This document shows, one piece after another, positions 1-14,272 of a stretch of 64,000 nucleotides of DNA. Within the stretch, counting starts at the first letter, position 1. Every line of letters starts with the position of its first letter. The notes beneath the pieces are model-generated. The model saw only the letters and a program-made list of their open reading frames with translations, was not told where the DNA came from and did no database searches. A program made the translations under genes and the position numbers. The stretch covers positions 620,001-684,000 of the forward strand of contig NZ_JANUHB010000002.1 in the NCBI RefSeq assembly GCF_024756255.1. Reading direction: 5' to 3'. The DNA is from Massilia agilis (GTDB lineage Bacteria; Pseudomonadota; Gammaproteobacteria; Burkholderiales; Burkholderiaceae_D).

Positions 1-473
1 ATCACTTTTTCGGTGGTCTCGATGACCGGGGTGAAGATGCCGCCGCAAGCGCCTGTTTCGTCCGGGATCGGCGAATAGCTGAAGGAGAAGTAGGCTTCCT
101 CGTTGTAGCCGTAGCGGTTCATCAGGAGCAGCAGGTCCTCCGCCTTGACCGCGCGGGCGGTGCTGCTGACCGTGTCGAGCATGGGGCCGACGATCGGCCA
201 CACGTCGCTCCAGACCTCGCGCCCGGCGCCGCCCATCGCCTCCGGATGCTTCTTGCCGAGGATCGGCCGGTATTCGTCGTTGTAGAGCATGATGCGCTCC
301 GGTCCCCACCACAGCAGGATCGGAAAGCGGCAGGCCAGGCAAATGCTGAGCGAGGTGCGCAGGCTCTGCGGCCATTGGTCCATTGGCCCGAGCGCCGTGC
401 CGGCCCAGTCCATGGCGCGGATGAGCCCTGCTGTCTCGCTGTCTCCCTCGACTTCGTATGGCCGACTTTCCAT
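1..473 (-). CDS. PAS-domain sensor histidine kinase, N-terminal part (runs off the window start)
   Basis: An open frame starts with ATG at 473, preceded by a good ribosome site (GAGGAGGGG), and stays open for 157 codons to the window edge. The residues match the first PAS-like domain of a common family of signal-transduction histidine kinases: WPQSLRT at 34-40, WWGPERIMLYNDEYRP at 55-70, and NRYGYNEEAYFSFSYSPI at 119-136, followed by ETTEKV. In that family this domain is cytoplasmic and is followed by GAF or PAS repeats, a HisKA/HATPase core and often a receiver. None of those parts is visible here. There is no signal peptide or membrane segment in the visible part. The family assignment comes from motif resemblance; the kinase function is inferred because the catalytic domain lies outside the window. 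Confidence 0.75.
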   Translation of the reverse strand, partial: MESRPYEVEGDSETAGLIRAMDWAGTALGPMDQWPQSLRTSLSICLACRFPILLWWGPERIMLYNDEYRPILGKKHPEAMGGAGREVWSDVWPIVGPMLDTVSSTARAVKAEDLLLLMNRYGYNEEAYFSFSYSPIPDETGACGGIFTPVIETTEKV

Positions 474-613
474 GCCCCTCCTCAGTAAGCGGACGGGCGA
501 TGTTCGCTGGTGCCGGGACGACTGGCCCGGTTGCCCGAGCTGTCGATGTTACATCACATTTGCCTGAATGTTAAATGCAAACTGCACCAATCCACACGGC
601 ATAACACGGCCGG

Positions 614-1918
<1,305 letters not shown>

Positions 1919-2049
1919 GGCGGGTATGCCGTTCAGTCGTGGGTATTGTTGTGCAAGGCGCTAGTGTAGCCGATTGACCAACCACGTATCGGAGCACGCT
2001 CAATCGCGCCATCATCACGCGATCCGTCTATCATGGGAAGGCATGCGAG

Positions 2050-2391
2050 ATGACCGAAATGCTTTTGGATACGCAAAAAATGGTGGAACAGCTGGAGGCG
2101 GCGGGCGTGTCCCATGCCCAGGCCCGTGCCTACGTCTCCGTATTGCTCGACGCCATCAGTTCAGCCGACGCACACTACGCCTCCCGTCACGCAGGCAAGG
2201 ACGAGCTTGTCAAAGGACTTGGCGATCTTAGAACAGAAATGCGGCAGCTCGAAACGCGCATGGAAACTGGATTCGCCCAAATCAGGGCCGAGATGGCCAA
2301 CCTGCGAACGGAAGTGATCAAATGGGTGGTGACGGTTGGTATTCTGCAAACCGCACTGATCACCGCCCTGATAGTGAAACTGGTACCTTAG
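2050..2391 (+). CDS. Small coiled-coil protein with C-terminal membrane anchor (DUF1640-like)
   Basis: A 113-residue protein. Residues 1-45 resemble the N-terminus of DUF1640/CCDC90-like proteins (QMVEQLEAAGVSHAQARAYV pattern). Residues about 55-90 form a charged heptad coiled coil (LRTEMRQLETRMETGFAQIR), and the last 20 residues are a single hydrophobic segment (WVVTVGILQTALITALIVKL). The ATG at 2050 is preceded by GGAAGG at a usable distance. The gene stands alone on the plus strand between lolA and rarA, converging on lolA with only 6 bp between stop codons. Such genes are often found as mobile singletons. The molecular function is unknown. The coiled-coil and tail-anchor architecture is seen directly; the family name is from resemblance. 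Confidence 0.75.
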   Translation: MTEMLLDTQKMVEQLEAAGVSHAQARAYVSVLLDAISSADAHYASRHAGKDELVKGLGDLRTEMRQLETRMETGFAQIRAEMANLRTEVIKWVVTVGILQTALITALIVKLVP

Positions 2392-2397
2392 GCCGCG

Positions 2398-3036
2398 CTA
2401 CTGGTTGAAAACGTCCGCGCCCTTCGGCATCTCGAACTTGAACTGGTTCGGGCTCAGCGCCGGATTGCGCTGGAAATTCCTGAACTGCAGCACCGTCGTC
2501 TGTCCGAACGTATCCTTCAGCTCCATCGCCTGCGGAATGCCGTCACGCAGGCCAATGCCGATCTGTTCGAACGTCGTGTCCTTCGACTTGGGCACCGCCC
2601 GCAGCCATTCCAGTCCGTCGCGCGCGCCCGCTTCGGATAGCGTGAAGTTCTTCTCCAGGTCGTTACTGCCAAACAGGATCGCGGCCGGCGACGAGCCCAG
2701 CGCATTGCCCAGCTTTTTCACGGTCACCTGGTTCAGGTCCTTGTCGTACACATAGAGCTGGTCGCCATCGGCCTGCAGCAGCTGCTCGTACGGCTTCTGG
2801 TACTGCCAGATGAACTTGCCGGGGCGCGAGAACAGGAAGGTGCCCGACGACGGCGGCGTGACCTTGCTGCTGGCCGAGGTGCGCACCTGCTTTTGCGTGA
2901 ACTCGCCGCGCGCGCTCTTGGTGCTAGATACGAAAGTCTTGAACTGGTCGAGCGCGCTGGCATTGGCCAGGCTGCTGGCGGCCAGCAGGCCGGCTGCCAG
3001 CAGTGTGGCCAGCGCGGATGTGGATTTCAATTGCAT
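2398..3036 (-). CDS. lolA: Outer-membrane lipoprotein carrier protein LolA
   Basis: A 212-residue periplasmic protein with a Sec signal peptide (about residues 1-27, ending ANA) and the LolA fold. Typical segments are [32 protein letters not shown] and [16 protein letters not shown]. LolA shuttles lipoproteins from the inner-membrane LolCDE exporter to LolB at the outer membrane. It starts 14 bp after the ftsK stop with an AGGA ribosome site, so it is co-transcribed with ftsK, the usual order in this group. Length and start fit the family. Confidence 0.94.
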   Translation of the reverse strand: MQLKSTSALATLLAAGLLAASSLANASALDQFKTFVSSTKSARGEFTQKQVRTSASSKVTPPSSGTFLFSRPGKFIWQYQKPYEQLLQADGDQLYVYDKDLNQVTVKKLGNALGSSPAAILFGSNDLEKNFTLSEAGARDGLEWLRAVPKSKDTTFEQIGIGLRDGIPQAMELKDTFGQTTVLQFRNFQRNPALSPNQFKFEMPKGADVFNQ

Positions 3037-3050
3037 GTGTGGTCCTTGTC

Positions 3051-5474
3051 TTATTCGGCGTTCGCCGTCGGCACGAGGATATCGCGGTTGCCGTTGCTCT
3101 GCATGGCTGAGACCACCCCGCTCTGCTCCATCTGCTCGAGCAGGCGCGCGGCGCGGTTATAGCCAATGCGCAGGTGACGCTGCACCAGCGAGATCGAGGC
3201 GCGGCGATGCTTGAGCACCACCGCCACCGCCTGGTCGTACATCGCGTCGGACTCGCCGCCACCCTCGGCGGCCGGCAGCCCTTCGGCGTTGCCCTCTTCC
3301 AGCGTGCCGCCTTCGAGGATGCCTTCAATGTAATTCGGTTCGCCGGTAGACTGCAGGTGTTTTACAACTCGATGCACTTCGTCGTCGGACACGAACGCGC
3401 CGTGCACGCGCACCGGCAAGCCGGTCCCCGGCGGCATGTACAGCATGTCGCCCATACCCAGCAGCGTCTCGGCGCCCATCTGGTCAAGGATGGTGCGCGA
3501 GTCGATCTTGGACGAGACCTGGAACGCGATGCGGGTCGGGATGTTCGCCTTGATCAGGCCCGTGATCACGTCCACCGACGGGCGCTGGGTTGCCAGGATC
3601 AGGTGGATGCCGGCCGCGCGCGCCTTTTGCGCGATGCGCGCGATCAGCTCCTCGACCTTCTTCCCGACCACCATCATCAGGTCGGCCAGCTCGTCGATGA
3701 TGATGACGATGGTGGGCAGCTTGTCCAGCGGTTCCGGCGCGTCCGGCGTGAGCGAGAACGGGTTCGGGATGTGCTCTTCGCGCTTGGCCGCTTCCAGGAT
3801 CTTGCTGTTGTAGCCAGCCAGGTTGCGTACGCCCAGCTTGGACATGAGCTTGTAGCGGCGCTCCATCTCGTTCACCGCCCAGTTGAGCGCGTGGCCGGCC
3901 TGGCGCATGTCGGTCACCACCGGCGCCAGCAGGTGCGGAATGCCCTCGTACACGGACATCTCGAGCATCTTGGGGTCGATGAGAATCAGGCGCACGTCGG
4001 CCGGGTCGGCCTTGTACAGCAGGGACAGGATGGTGGCGTTGATGCCCACCGATTTACCCGAACCGGTGGTACCGGCCACCAGCAGGTGTGGCATCTTGGC
4101 CAGGTCGGCGATCACCGGCTTGCCGGCGATATCCTTGCCCAGCGCGACCGTCAGGTTCGAGGCGCTGTCGTTATATACCTTGGAACCGAGGATCTCGGTC
4201 AGGCGCACGATCTGGCGTTTCGGGTTTGGCAGCTCCAGCGCCATATAGTTCTTGCCGGGGATGGTCTCGACCACGCGGATCGAGGTGAGCGACAGCGAGC
4301 GCGCCAGGTCGCGCGCCAGGTTCACGATCTGGCTGCCCTTCACGCCGGTGGCCGGCTCGATCTCGTAGCGCGTGACCACTGGGCCCGGATAGGCGGCCAT
4401 GACCTTGGCCTCCACGCCGAAGTCCGACAGTTTCTTCTCGATCAGGCGGCTGGTGAATTCCAGCGTTTCCACCGCCACGGTCTCCTGCGCGGCCGGCGGG
4501 TCATCCAGCAGCGACAGCGCCGGCAGCTTGGAGTCGCCCGGCAGGCCCTGGAACAGCGGCACCTGCTTTTCCTTTTCCACGCGCTCGGACTTGGGCACGG
4601 CCACCATCGGCTGCTCGATCTTGAACGGTGCCGGCACCGGCACCGCGGCCGCCGGCGCCGCGTCGGGCACCGGTTCGCCGAGCTTGGGCTCGGCCTTGGG
4701 CGGCGGCGGGGGCGCGTGCTTCTCCACGTACTTGGCACGTTCGTGGTCCACCACCTCGTCGCGCTTGACCGCCGCCACCTCGCCCTGTTTGCGGTCGATG
4801 CGGTCCTCGTAGCGCAGGCGGAACCAGTCCACCGTGAGCTCGATCGCCTCGCCGATGCGTTCGGCCACCGCCAGCCACGACACCTGGAAGAACAAGGAAA
4901 AGCCCAGCCCGAACAGCGCCAGCAGCAGCAAGGTCGAGCCGGTGAAGCCAAAGGCGACGTTGGCGGAGTGGCCGATCAACTGGCCCAGCACCCCGCCCGG
5001 CGCGCGCGGCAATTCCACCTTGAGCGACCACATGCGCAGGTATTCCAGGCCCAGGCTGCCCGCGAACATGAGCACGAAGCCGATCCAGCGGATCAGCGCC
5101 TCGTGGTCGTGCTCCGGCTCCGGCTCGGCCTCGTGGATGAACTTGTCGGCCAGGCGGCGGTAGCCGCGCCAGACCAGGCGCAGGAAGCACACGCACCACC
5201 ACCAGGCCGAAAAACCAAAGATAAACAGCAGCAGGTCGGCCAGCCAGGCGCCGGCGCGGCCGCCCAGGTTGCTCACTTTCGGCACCACGCTCGCATGCGA
5301 CCAGCCGGGATCGGCCTTGTTGTACGAAAGCAGGATCAGCAGGAAGTACACGAACGCGACCGCGAGCGCGATCCAGCGCGCCTCGGACAACAGGCGCACC
5401 AGGCGGTTGGGCAGCGGCGGACGGACGTCAGCGTTGCGAGTGTTGTTCAAAGAAGAAGATGTTTTCTTGCCCAT
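3051..5474 (-). CDS. ftsK: DNA translocase FtsK
   Basis: The protein is 807 residues from the ATG at 5474 (MGKKTSSS). The frame is open upstream to 5558, but those extra 28 residues are not typical. Order of parts: an N-terminal domain with about four membrane segments; a short Pro/Ala-rich linker, much shorter than in E. coli; the RecA-like motor with Walker [15 protein letters not shown] near residue 470 and Walker [11 protein letters not shown]; and a C-terminal winged-helix gamma domain in the last 65 residues that reads KOPS sites. FtsK pumps chromosome termini through the closing septum and activates XerCD recombination at dif. It is followed by lolA in one operon and is divergent from trxB. 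Confidence 0.94.
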   Translation of the reverse strand: MGKKTSSSLNNTRNADVRPPLPNRLVRLLSEARWIALAVAFVYFLLILLSYNKADPGWSHASVVPKVSNLGGRAGAWLADLLLFIFGFSAWWWCVCFLRLVWRGYRRLADKFIHEAEPEPEHDHEALIRWIGFVLMFAGSLGLEYLRMWSLKVELPRAPGGVLGQLIGHSANVAFGFTGSTLLLLALFGLGFSLFFQVSWLAVAERIGEAIELTVDWFRLRYEDRIDRKQGEVAAVKRDEVVDHERAKYVEKHAPPPPPKAEPKLGEPVPDAAPAAAVPVPAPFKIEQPMVAVPKSERVEKEKQVPLFQGLPGDSKLPALSLLDDPPAAQETVAVETLEFTSRLIEKKLSDFGVEAKVMAAYPGPVVTRYEIEPATGVKGSQIVNLARDLARSLSLTSIRVVETIPGKNYMALELPNPKRQIVRLTEILGSKVYNDSASNLTVALGKDIAGKPVIADLAKMPHLLVAGTTGSGKSVGINATILSLLYKADPADVRLILIDPKMLEMSVYEGIPHLLAPVVTDMRQAGHALNWAVNEMERRYKLMSKLGVRNLAGYNSKILEAAKREEHIPNPFSLTPDAPEPLDKLPTIVIIIDELADLMMVVGKKVEELIARIAQKARAAGIHLILATQRPSVDVITGLIKANIPTRIAFQVSSKIDSRTILDQMGAETLLGMGDMLYMPPGTGLPVRVHGAFVSDDEVHRVVKHLQSTGEPNYIEGILEGGTLEEGNAEGLPAAEGGGESDAMYDQAVAVVLKHRRASISLVQRHLRIGYNRAARLLEQMEQSGVVSAMQSNGNRDILVPTANAE

Positions 5475-5541
5475 GCGTGGAAATGTTGCCTTCCAATAGT
5501 TAATGCATTTTAAGGCATATATTGCCGCGCATGGCCGATCA

Positions 5542-5571
5542 TTCATGCTTGTCCGCACGGTCGGCTATAAT
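5542..5571 (+). promoter_or_regulatory. Probable sigma-70 promoter of trxB
   Basis: A perfect TATAAT at 5566-5571 sits 77 bp upstream of the trxB ATG. The best upstream hexamer at proper spacing is TTCATG (5542-5547, 18-bp spacer), which matches TTGACA poorly. The -10 element is convincing; the -35 is weak. The site lies inside the upstream extension of the ftsK frame, which supports the shorter ftsK start. Confidence 0.45.
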
Positions 5572-5594
5572 CGCATGTGGCATTTCGGCCTTGA

Positions 5595-6605
<1,011 letters not shown>

Positions 6606-6614
6606 GGCTGAGCG

Positions 6615-7289
6615 ATGGCGGGACTGAAAAGCTTCGAAGACCTGAAGGGCTTGCGCGACAAGCTCAAGGAAGACGAGCGGGCTCGCGCCATCGAGCAAGC
6701 CGAACGCGAAAAGCAGGAGCGGCTCGCGCGCGAGCGCGCGGTCGAGTTCAAGGGCGCGATGAAGGACGTGCACAAGCTGCCCGAGTCCGACCGCTACGTG
6801 TACCGCCCGCCTCCGCCGCCGGCCAAGCCGCTGGCGGAAAAGCGCAAGTTCGCCACCCAGGCGGAAGACGACGCGGCGGTGCTGCGCGAGTCGATGCTGT
6901 CGGACCAGTTCGACGTGGACGGGCTGCTGGACGAAGACCCGTCGCTCGCCTACGCCCAGCCGGGCGTGGGGCCGGACGTGCTCAAGAAGCTGCGCAAGCG
7001 CCACTGGCCGGTGCAGGACGAGATCGACCTGCACGGCTACACGCGCGACCAGGCGCGCGAGATCCTCAACGACTTCCTGCACCGGATGAACCGGCGCGGC
7101 GTGCGCTGCCTGCGCGTGATCCACGGGATCAGCTACGGCTCGGCCAAGGGGGAACCCGTGCTGCGCGGGATGGTGCACAGCTGGCTGGTGCAAAAGCCGG
7201 AAGTGGTGGCGTTCTGCGTCGCGGGCAAAAAGGATGGCGGGCACGGCGCGCTCATCGTGCTGCTGCGGCACGCGCTGCTCGACCACTAA
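6615..7289 (+). CDS. Smr/MutS2-domain protein (putative endonuclease)
   Basis: A 224-residue protein. The first 60 residues form a highly charged, probably helical region (KLKEDERARAIEQAEREKQE). The C-terminal 90 residues are an Smr domain with the hallmark DLHGYT near 137-142, then IHGISYGS and a GGHGALIVLLR ending. Stand-alone Smr proteins of this size (the SmrA/SmrB class) are nucleic-acid nicking enzymes; in E. coli SmrB cleaves mRNA between collided ribosomes. Whether this one does so is not known. It lies 9 bp after trxB. A pair of REP elements follows the stop codon. Confidence 0.88.
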   Translation: MAGLKSFEDLKGLRDKLKEDERARAIEQAEREKQERLARERAVEFKGAMKDVHKLPESDRYVYRPPPPPAKPLAEKRKFATQAEDDAAVLRESMLSDQFDVDGLLDEDPSLAYAQPGVGPDVLKKLRKRHWPVQDEIDLHGYTRDQAREILNDFLHRMNRRGVRCLRVIHGISYGSAKGEPVLRGMVHSWLVQKPEVVAFCVAGKKDGGHGALIVLLRHALLDH

Positions 7290-7301
7290 TTCAAGCTCCG
7301 C

Positions 7302-7388
7302 TTGAACGCGTGGGCGGGAAACCCGCCCACCCTACATGGCCCCGCAGCTGTCCGGTAGGGTGGGCAGGTCTCCTGCCCACGCGTTCAA
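7302..7388. repeat. Inverted pair of REP-like elements (family A, GTAG head)
   Basis: Two copies of a 34-bp palindromic unit face each other. One, at 7302-7335, is in reverse orientation and ends CCCACCCTAC. The other, at 7355-7388, begins GTAGGGTGGGC and ends GCCCACGCGTTCAA. They fill the gap between the convergent smr and acyl-CoA synthetase genes. The outer end of the second copy supplies the TGA stop of the synthetase gene (7385-7387). At least seven other loci in the window carry the same element. Confidence 0.9.
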
Positions 7389-8932
7389 ATCCGCGTGCCC
7401 CGCCCCGCCCAGTACGGCTCCCGCAACGCCCGCTTGAGCACCTTGCCCGCCGCGTTACGCGGAAACGCCTCCAGCACCACCACCTCCTGCACCCGCTGGA
7501 AACGCGCGCCGACCCGGGCGTTGAGCCACTCCTTCAACTCGACGCCATCCACCGCCCCGGGCTCCTTGAGCACCACGGCCGCCAGCGGCGTCTCGCCCCA
7601 CTTCTCGTGCGGCACGCCGAACACCGCCACCTCCAGCACCGCCGGATGCGCCACCAGCAGTTCCTCGATGTCGCGCGGGTACACCTTCACGCCGCCGCTG
7701 TCGATCATGTCCTTCTTGCGGTCCACCAGGTACAGGAAGCCCTCGTCGTCCACGTAGCCCAGGTCCCCGGTGTGCAGCCAGCCGTCCACCAGCGCCGCGG
7801 CCGTCAGGTCCGGCCGCTTGAAGTACCCGTCCATCAGCATCGGCCCGCGCCCGACGATCTCGCCGATCTCCCCGGGGGCAGCAATACTGCCGTCTTCGCG
7901 CACGATGCGCATGTCCATGAACGGCGGCGCACACCCGACCGAGCCCGCCTTGCGCGCGGCGTCGGTCTTGTCGAGGATGGTCAGGAACCCCTCGGTCAAC
8001 CCGTACAGCTCGTGGAAGCGCCCTGGCAGCAGGCGCTGCAGCTCGTCCTTATGGTGGCTGTGCAGCGGCGCGCCCAGCGACAGGATCATCTGCAGCGATC
8101 CCAGGTGCTCGGGCGCAAAGCGCGGTGACGCCAGCACCGCGATGATCTGCGACGGCACCAGCATGATGTGCGTGACACGCTCGCGGCGCACGGTGTCGAT
8201 CAGTGCCTCGGCATCGAACTGGCCATGCACCACGTAAGTTGCGCCCGCGAAGAACGCGCCCATCATCGTGACAAAGGCGCCGTTGAACACCAGCGAGCCG
8301 GTGGCCAGCACGACCGACTCCGGCCCGATGCGAAACACGCTGGAACACAGCAGCGCATACATGGCGCGTACCTCCTGGCTCAGCATGATCCCCTTCGGCT
8401 GGCCGGTGGTGCCGCTGGTGTACATGATGTTGTACAGGTCGGACGGGGCCACTGGCGACGGCAAGACCGGCTCGGCATCGCCATGCGCGAGCAGTTCGCC
8501 ATACGCGCTCGCCCCGTCGGCGGCGCCATCGACCAGCACCACCCGGCAGTCAGACAGGCGCGGCGCCAGCGCAGCGGCATGCCGTGCCAGGCCAAGCAAG
8601 GAGCCGGTCGTGAACAGCATCACCGCCTCGGAATCGTCGAGCAGGCTCGCCAGCCCCGGCGCCAGCAGCATGGGCGACAGCGGCACTGCCACCGCGCCGA
8701 TCTTGGCCGCAGCCCAGTAGATGTCGAGCAGCTCCAGGCAATTGGGCAGCAAGGTGGCGACGCGCTGGCCGCGCTGCACGCCCGCGGCCAGCATGCCATT
8801 GGCCAGTCGGTTCACGCGCAGGTTCAAATCATGATGGGTCAGCCGCTCCCCGCTGGCGATCACGGCCAGGTGCTCGGGGCGATGCCGTGCGCTGCGCGTC
8901 ACTAGGCCGCCGATGGTCAATGCGTCGCTCAT
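7385..8932 (-). CDS. AMP-dependent acyl-CoA synthetase/ligase (class I adenylate-forming)
   Basis: The protein is 515 residues from the ATG at 8932, chosen because CAGGAG lies at correct spacing; the frame is open further upstream without support. Adenylation motifs are all present: the phosphate loop MYTSGTTGQPKG, ELYGLTEG, GWLHTGDLGY, the DRKKDMIDSGG hinge and the catalytic lysine region RNAAGKVLKR near the end. The enzyme should activate a carboxylic acid, fatty or aromatic, as the AMP ester and then the CoA thioester. The substrate cannot be told from sequence. A divergent TetR gene starts about 60 bp away and is the obvious candidate repressor. The stop codon lies inside a REP element. 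Confidence 0.87.
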   Translation of the reverse strand: MSDALTIGGLVTRSARHRPEHLAVIASGERLTHHDLNLRVNRLANGMLAAGVQRGQRVATLLPNCLELLDIYWAAAKIGAVAVPLSPMLLAPGLASLLDDSEAVMLFTTGSLLGLARHAAALAPRLSDCRVVLVDGAADGASAYGELLAHGDAEPVLPSPVAPSDLYNIMYTSGTTGQPKGIMLSQEVRAMYALLCSSVFRIGPESVVLATGSLVFNGAFVTMMGAFFAGATYVVHGQFDAEALIDTVRRERVTHIMLVPSQIIAVLASPRFAPEHLGSLQMILSLGAPLHSHHKDELQRLLPGRFHELYGLTEGFLTILDKTDAARKAGSVGCAPPFMDMRIVREDGSIAAPGEIGEIVGRGPMLMDGYFKRPDLTAAALVDGWLHTGDLGYVDDEGFLYLVDRKKDMIDSGGVKVYPRDIEELLVAHPAVLEVAVFGVPHEKWGETPLAAVVLKEPGAVDGVELKEWLNARVGARFQRVQEVVVLEAFPRNAAGKVLKRALREPYWAGRGTRI

Positions 8933-8992
8933 GGATGCTCCTGCGTGAACCGGCTTGTGTAAAATGCGTCGATCAACTTCATCCATCTCTCC

Positions 8993-9736
8993 TTGAATGT
9001 GAAGCCCGCCTCCCCGACTGACACCCCCACCGCAGCCGCCAGGACGGGGCGCAAAAGCGCAACGGTAGGACGGCCGCGCAAGACCGACGGCAATCCCGAA
9101 GCCTCGGCGCGCATTCTCGACGCGGCCGAAGACCTGTTCTCCAAACACGGCTTCTACGGCGTGACCATGCGCGCCGTGGCCGCGCACGCGCAGGTGGACA
9201 CCGCCCTCGCCCACTACTACTTCGGCACCAAGCAGGGCCTGTTCGACGCGGTCTGCATGCGCCGCGCCGACATCGTCAACGCCGAACGGGTGGCGGCCAT
9301 GGACGCCTATGCCGCCACGGCCGGCGCCAGCATGACGGTGGAGGGCGTGATCGCGGCCTTCCTCGCACCGCTGCTCGCTCCCGCGCGCCACGCCGACCCC
9401 GGCTGGAAGAACTACTTCTCCCTGATCGCCCAGCTGAACAACACCAACGAACTCGGTGGCGCCACCATGACGCGCTACTTCGACCCGGTGGTCACCCGCC
9501 TGATCGACCTGCTGCAGCAGGTGATGCCCCAGGCCCGGCGCGAAGACCTGTACTGGAGCTACCACATGCTCACCGGCTCGCTCACGCTCACGCTGTCCGA
9601 CACCGGGCGCCTGGACCGGCTGTCGAACGGCCTGTGCAAGTCGTCCGACATCGCGGCCATTGCGCCGCGCATGATCGAATACTGTGCAGCCGGGTTCAAG
9701 GCGGTGTGCCTGCAGCCGGGTAGCACGCGGCAATAA
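8993..9736 (+). CDS. TetR/AcrR-family transcriptional regulator
   Basis: A 247-residue regulator read from a TTG start at 8993. A basic, Ala/Pro-rich leader of about 32 residues comes first. The DNA-binding helix-turn-helix (ARILDAAEDLFSKHGF, then AHYYFGTKQGLFDAV) occupies about residues 38-90. The C-terminal ligand domain matches the common TetR_C type found with fatty-acid or aromatic degradation genes (GWKNYFSLIAQLNN). It is divergent from the acyl-CoA synthetase gene, so acyl-CoA-responsive control of that gene is a reasonable inference. The ribosome site is weak, so the exact start is uncertain. An AT-rich hairpin overlaps its stop. Confidence 0.85.
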   Translation: MNVKPASPTDTPTAAARTGRKSATVGRPRKTDGNPEASARILDAAEDLFSKHGFYGVTMRAVAAHAQVDTALAHYYFGTKQGLFDAVCMRRADIVNAERVAAMDAYAATAGASMTVEGVIAAFLAPLLAPARHADPGWKNYFSLIAQLNNTNELGGATMTRYFDPVVTRLIDLLQQVMPQARREDLYWSYHMLTGSLTLTLSDTGRLDRLSNGLCKSSDIAAIAPRMIEYCAAGFKAVCLQPGSTRQ

Positions 9737-9758
9737 TTCAACACTTGATGAATTATTG
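9731..9758 (+). terminator. Hairpin overlapping the tetR stop codon
   Basis: A perfect 10-bp inverted repeat, CAATAATTCA and TGAATTATTG, with an 8-nt loop. The TAA stop of the tetR gene lies in the left arm. There is no long T tract downstream, so this is either a weak terminator or a 3'-end stabilising hairpin. Confidence 0.4.
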
Positions 9759-9899
9759 CTGATCAATATAGCAACGTCTGCCTGCACAGGCAAGCACGCG
9801 GCGAAAAAGCAACGGGATCGCCGCGGCAAGCGTGCTTACGTGACACACGGGTGTCATGTTAGGCTAGCAATATCGCCACAATAACAACACTGCAGTTGC

Positions 9900-10505
9900 A
9901 TGCATCTCATTAAGTTCATCGAAATCATGGCGATTCTGGTCGGCGCGTTCTCGGGATTCATCGAGGCGCGCCGCAAGCGCATGGATTTGGTCGGCGTCTT
10001 CACGGTCGCCTTCATCACCGCATTCGGCGGCGGTACCCTGCGCGACATCCTGCTCGACAAGCGTCCCCTGTTCTGGGTCATCCACCAGGAATACGCGATC
10101 CTCATCTTCGTACTCGCGCTGGTGGCCACGCCGCTGATGCGCACGCTCAGGCACATCCTGTCCGAACGGCTGATCGTGATCGCGGACGCGATCGGGCTGG
10201 GATTGTTTTCGGTGGCCGGCGTGTCCTCGGCGCTGGACGCGCACATGCCGCTCTTCATCGCGTCGATGATGGGCGTGATCACCGGGATTTTCGGCGGGGT
10301 GCTGCGCGATATCGTCTGTAACGAGGTGCCGATGGTGTTCAGGGACGGCAAACCGTATGCGATCTGCGCGTTCCTGGGGAACTGGCTGTTCCTGCTGATG
10401 CGGGCGGTGGACCTGCCCTATAACCTGGCGCTGTGGGTCAGCGCCTTGTTCATCACCGGCTTGCGGCTGGTGACGTGGCGGTTTGATATGCGGCTGGGAC
10501 GGTAA
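9900..10505 (+). CDS. TRIC-type cation channel / UPF0126 membrane protein
   Basis: A 201-residue integral membrane protein with about seven hydrophobic segments. It has two homologous halves, each with the family signature: FGGGTLRDILL near residues 42-52 and FGGVLRDIVC near 131-140. This is the UPF0126 (YicG-like) family; structures of prokaryotic members show trimeric cation channels related to TRIC. The physiological ion is not evident here. It is a single-gene unit, with a 160-bp upstream gap and a family-B repeat pair downstream. Confidence 0.88.
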   Translation: MHLIKFIEIMAILVGAFSGFIEARRKRMDLVGVFTVAFITAFGGGTLRDILLDKRPLFWVIHQEYAILIFVLALVATPLMRTLRHILSERLIVIADAIGLGLFSVAGVSSALDAHMPLFIASMMGVITGIFGGVLRDIVCNEVPMVFRDGKPYAICAFLGNWLFLLMRAVDLPYNLALWVSALFITGLRLVTWRFDMRLGR

Positions 10506-10522
10506 GTATCACCCCTCCAGCA

Positions 10523-10631
10523 CGTCGTCCCCGCGGAGGCGGGGAACCATGGAACGGGCGCACATGGCAGCCTTGACGTCAGCCGACTACCTTCAAGCTC
10601 AGCATGGGTCCCCGCCTGCACGGGGACGACG
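10523..10631. repeat. Inverted pair of dispersed palindromic repeats (family B)
   Basis: The left unit at 10523-10550 reads CGTCGTCCCCGCGGAGGCGG and onward. The right unit at 10597-10631 is the reverse complement type, GCTCAGCATGGGTCCCCGCC and onward to GGGGACGACG. Each contains an internal GC-rich hairpin (CCCCGC...GCGGGG). The pair fills the space between the TRIC gene and glnB. Related copies occur near 27.0 kb and 40.8 kb. Confidence 0.85.
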
Positions 10632-10647
10632 GATCATACGGTGCGGA

Positions 10648-13068
<2,421 letters not shown>

Positions 13069-13132
13069 GACGAGATTCTCGCTTGGGCACATGCCTGCAT
13101 CATGAGGCGCCATCTTTGGTACGGAAGTAATT

Positions 13133-14272
13133 TTGAATTATCGCACGCATATCGTTTCTTCTCTTGCCGAGATTGGCCAGGCGGCGTGGAATGGTCTCGT
13201 CCGGGCGCAGGAGGCAGCCAACCCCTTCCTGTCGTACGCATTCTTGCATGCCCTGCACGAGTCCGGCAGCGCGAGCGCCGAAACCGGCTGGCAGCCTCAG
13301 TTCATCACGCTGTGGGAGGGCGAAACGCTGGCCGCCGCCCTGCCCCTGTACGTGAAGGACCACTCGTACGGCGAGTACGTGTTCGACTGGGCCTGGGCCG
13401 ACGCCTACCAGCGCCACGGCTTCGAGTACTACCCCAAGCTGCTGTCGGCGATCCCGTTCACGCCGGTGACCGGCCCGCGCCTGCTGGCGCGTGACGCACA
13501 GGCGCGCGCGGCGCTCATCGAGGTGCTCAAGGCGACGCAGCAGGCATCCGGCGTGTCCTCGACCCACGTGCTGTTCCCACCCGCCGAACAGGCAAGCGAA
13601 CTGGAACAAGCCGGTTTCATGCTGCGCTCCGGGGTACAGTTCCATTGGCTGAACCAAGGCTACGCCAGCTTCGACGAGTTCCTGGCCACGCTCGAACAGA
13701 AAAAGCGCAAGAACATCCGTGCCGAGCGCCGCAAGGTGGCGCAGGCGGGCGTGACGCTCAGGCGCGTGCGCGGGGTGGATGCCGACGATACGGACTGGCG
13801 CTTCTTCAACCGCTGCTACCGCCACACCTATGCAGCGCACCATTCGACGCCTTACCTGAACCTGGATTTCTGGCTGCGTATCGGTGAGTCCATGCCCGAG
13901 AATATCCTGCTGGTGCTGGCCGAGCGCGACAACAGGCCGGTGGCCGCATCGCTCGTCATCCACGACGAGGACACGCTGTTCGGCCGCTACTGGGGCGAGA
14001 TCGAGCACGTGCCCTGCCTGCATTTCGAGGCGGCGTACTACCAGCCGCTGGAGTTCTGCATCGAGCGTGGCATCCAGACCTTCGAGGGCGGCGCGCAGGG
14101 AGAACACAAGATGGCGCGCGGCTTCCTGCCCACCCGCACCTGGTCCGCGCACTGGCTGGCGCACCCGGCGTTTGCCGATGCGATCGAACGCTTCCTCGAA
14201 CGCGAGGCCGGCGGCATCGACGAGTACATCGACGAACTGAGCGAGCGCAGTCCGTTCCGCGCGCGCGGCTGA
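13133..14272 (+). CDS. GNAT/FemAB-like protein (peptidoglycan-biosynthesis-type COG3146 family)
   Basis: A 379-residue protein that reads from a TTG start at 13133 with GGAAG correctly spaced. It resembles the COG3146 family of predicted N-acyltransferases: [17 protein letters not shown] near the start, then [55 protein letters not shown], and ending [17 protein letters not shown]. These carry a tandem GNAT-like fold. The biochemical function is not established. It is divergent from nadE, and its TGA stop is immediately adjacent to the TAA stop of the convergent LysR gene. Confidence 0.82.
   Translation: MNYRTHIVSSLAEIGQAAWNGLVRAQEAANPFLSYAFLHALHESGSASAETGWQPQFITLWEGETLAAALPLYVKDHSYGEYVFDWAWADAYQRHGFEYYPKLLSAIPFTPVTGPRLLARDAQARAALIEVLKATQQASGVSSTHVLFPPAEQASELEQAGFMLRSGVQFHWLNQGYASFDEFLATLEQKKRKNIRAERRKVAQAGVTLRRVRGVDADDTDWRFFNRCYRHTYAAHHSTPYLNLDFWLRIGESMPENILLVLAERDNRPVAASLVIHDEDTLFGRYWGEIEHVPCLHFEAAYYQPLEFCIERGIQTFEGGAQGEHKMARGFLPTRTWSAHWLAHPAFADAIERFLEREAGGIDEYIDELSERSPFRARG

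Noticed and set aside
3174..5513. A 779-codon plus-strand frame opposite ftsK.
   Set aside because: It has the same artefact composition and lies entirely opposite ftsK, which carries all the expected motifs.
7302..7388. The REP pair considered as a plain bidirectional terminator.
   Set aside because: It forms hairpins but lacks T tracts and recurs at many unrelated positions, including inside an operon, so the repeat-family explanation is better.
8933..9829. An upstream extension of the acyl-CoA synthetase frame adding about 300 residues.
   Set aside because: The extension is antisense to the TetR gene and lacks family resemblance. A good ribosome site precedes the ATG at 8932.
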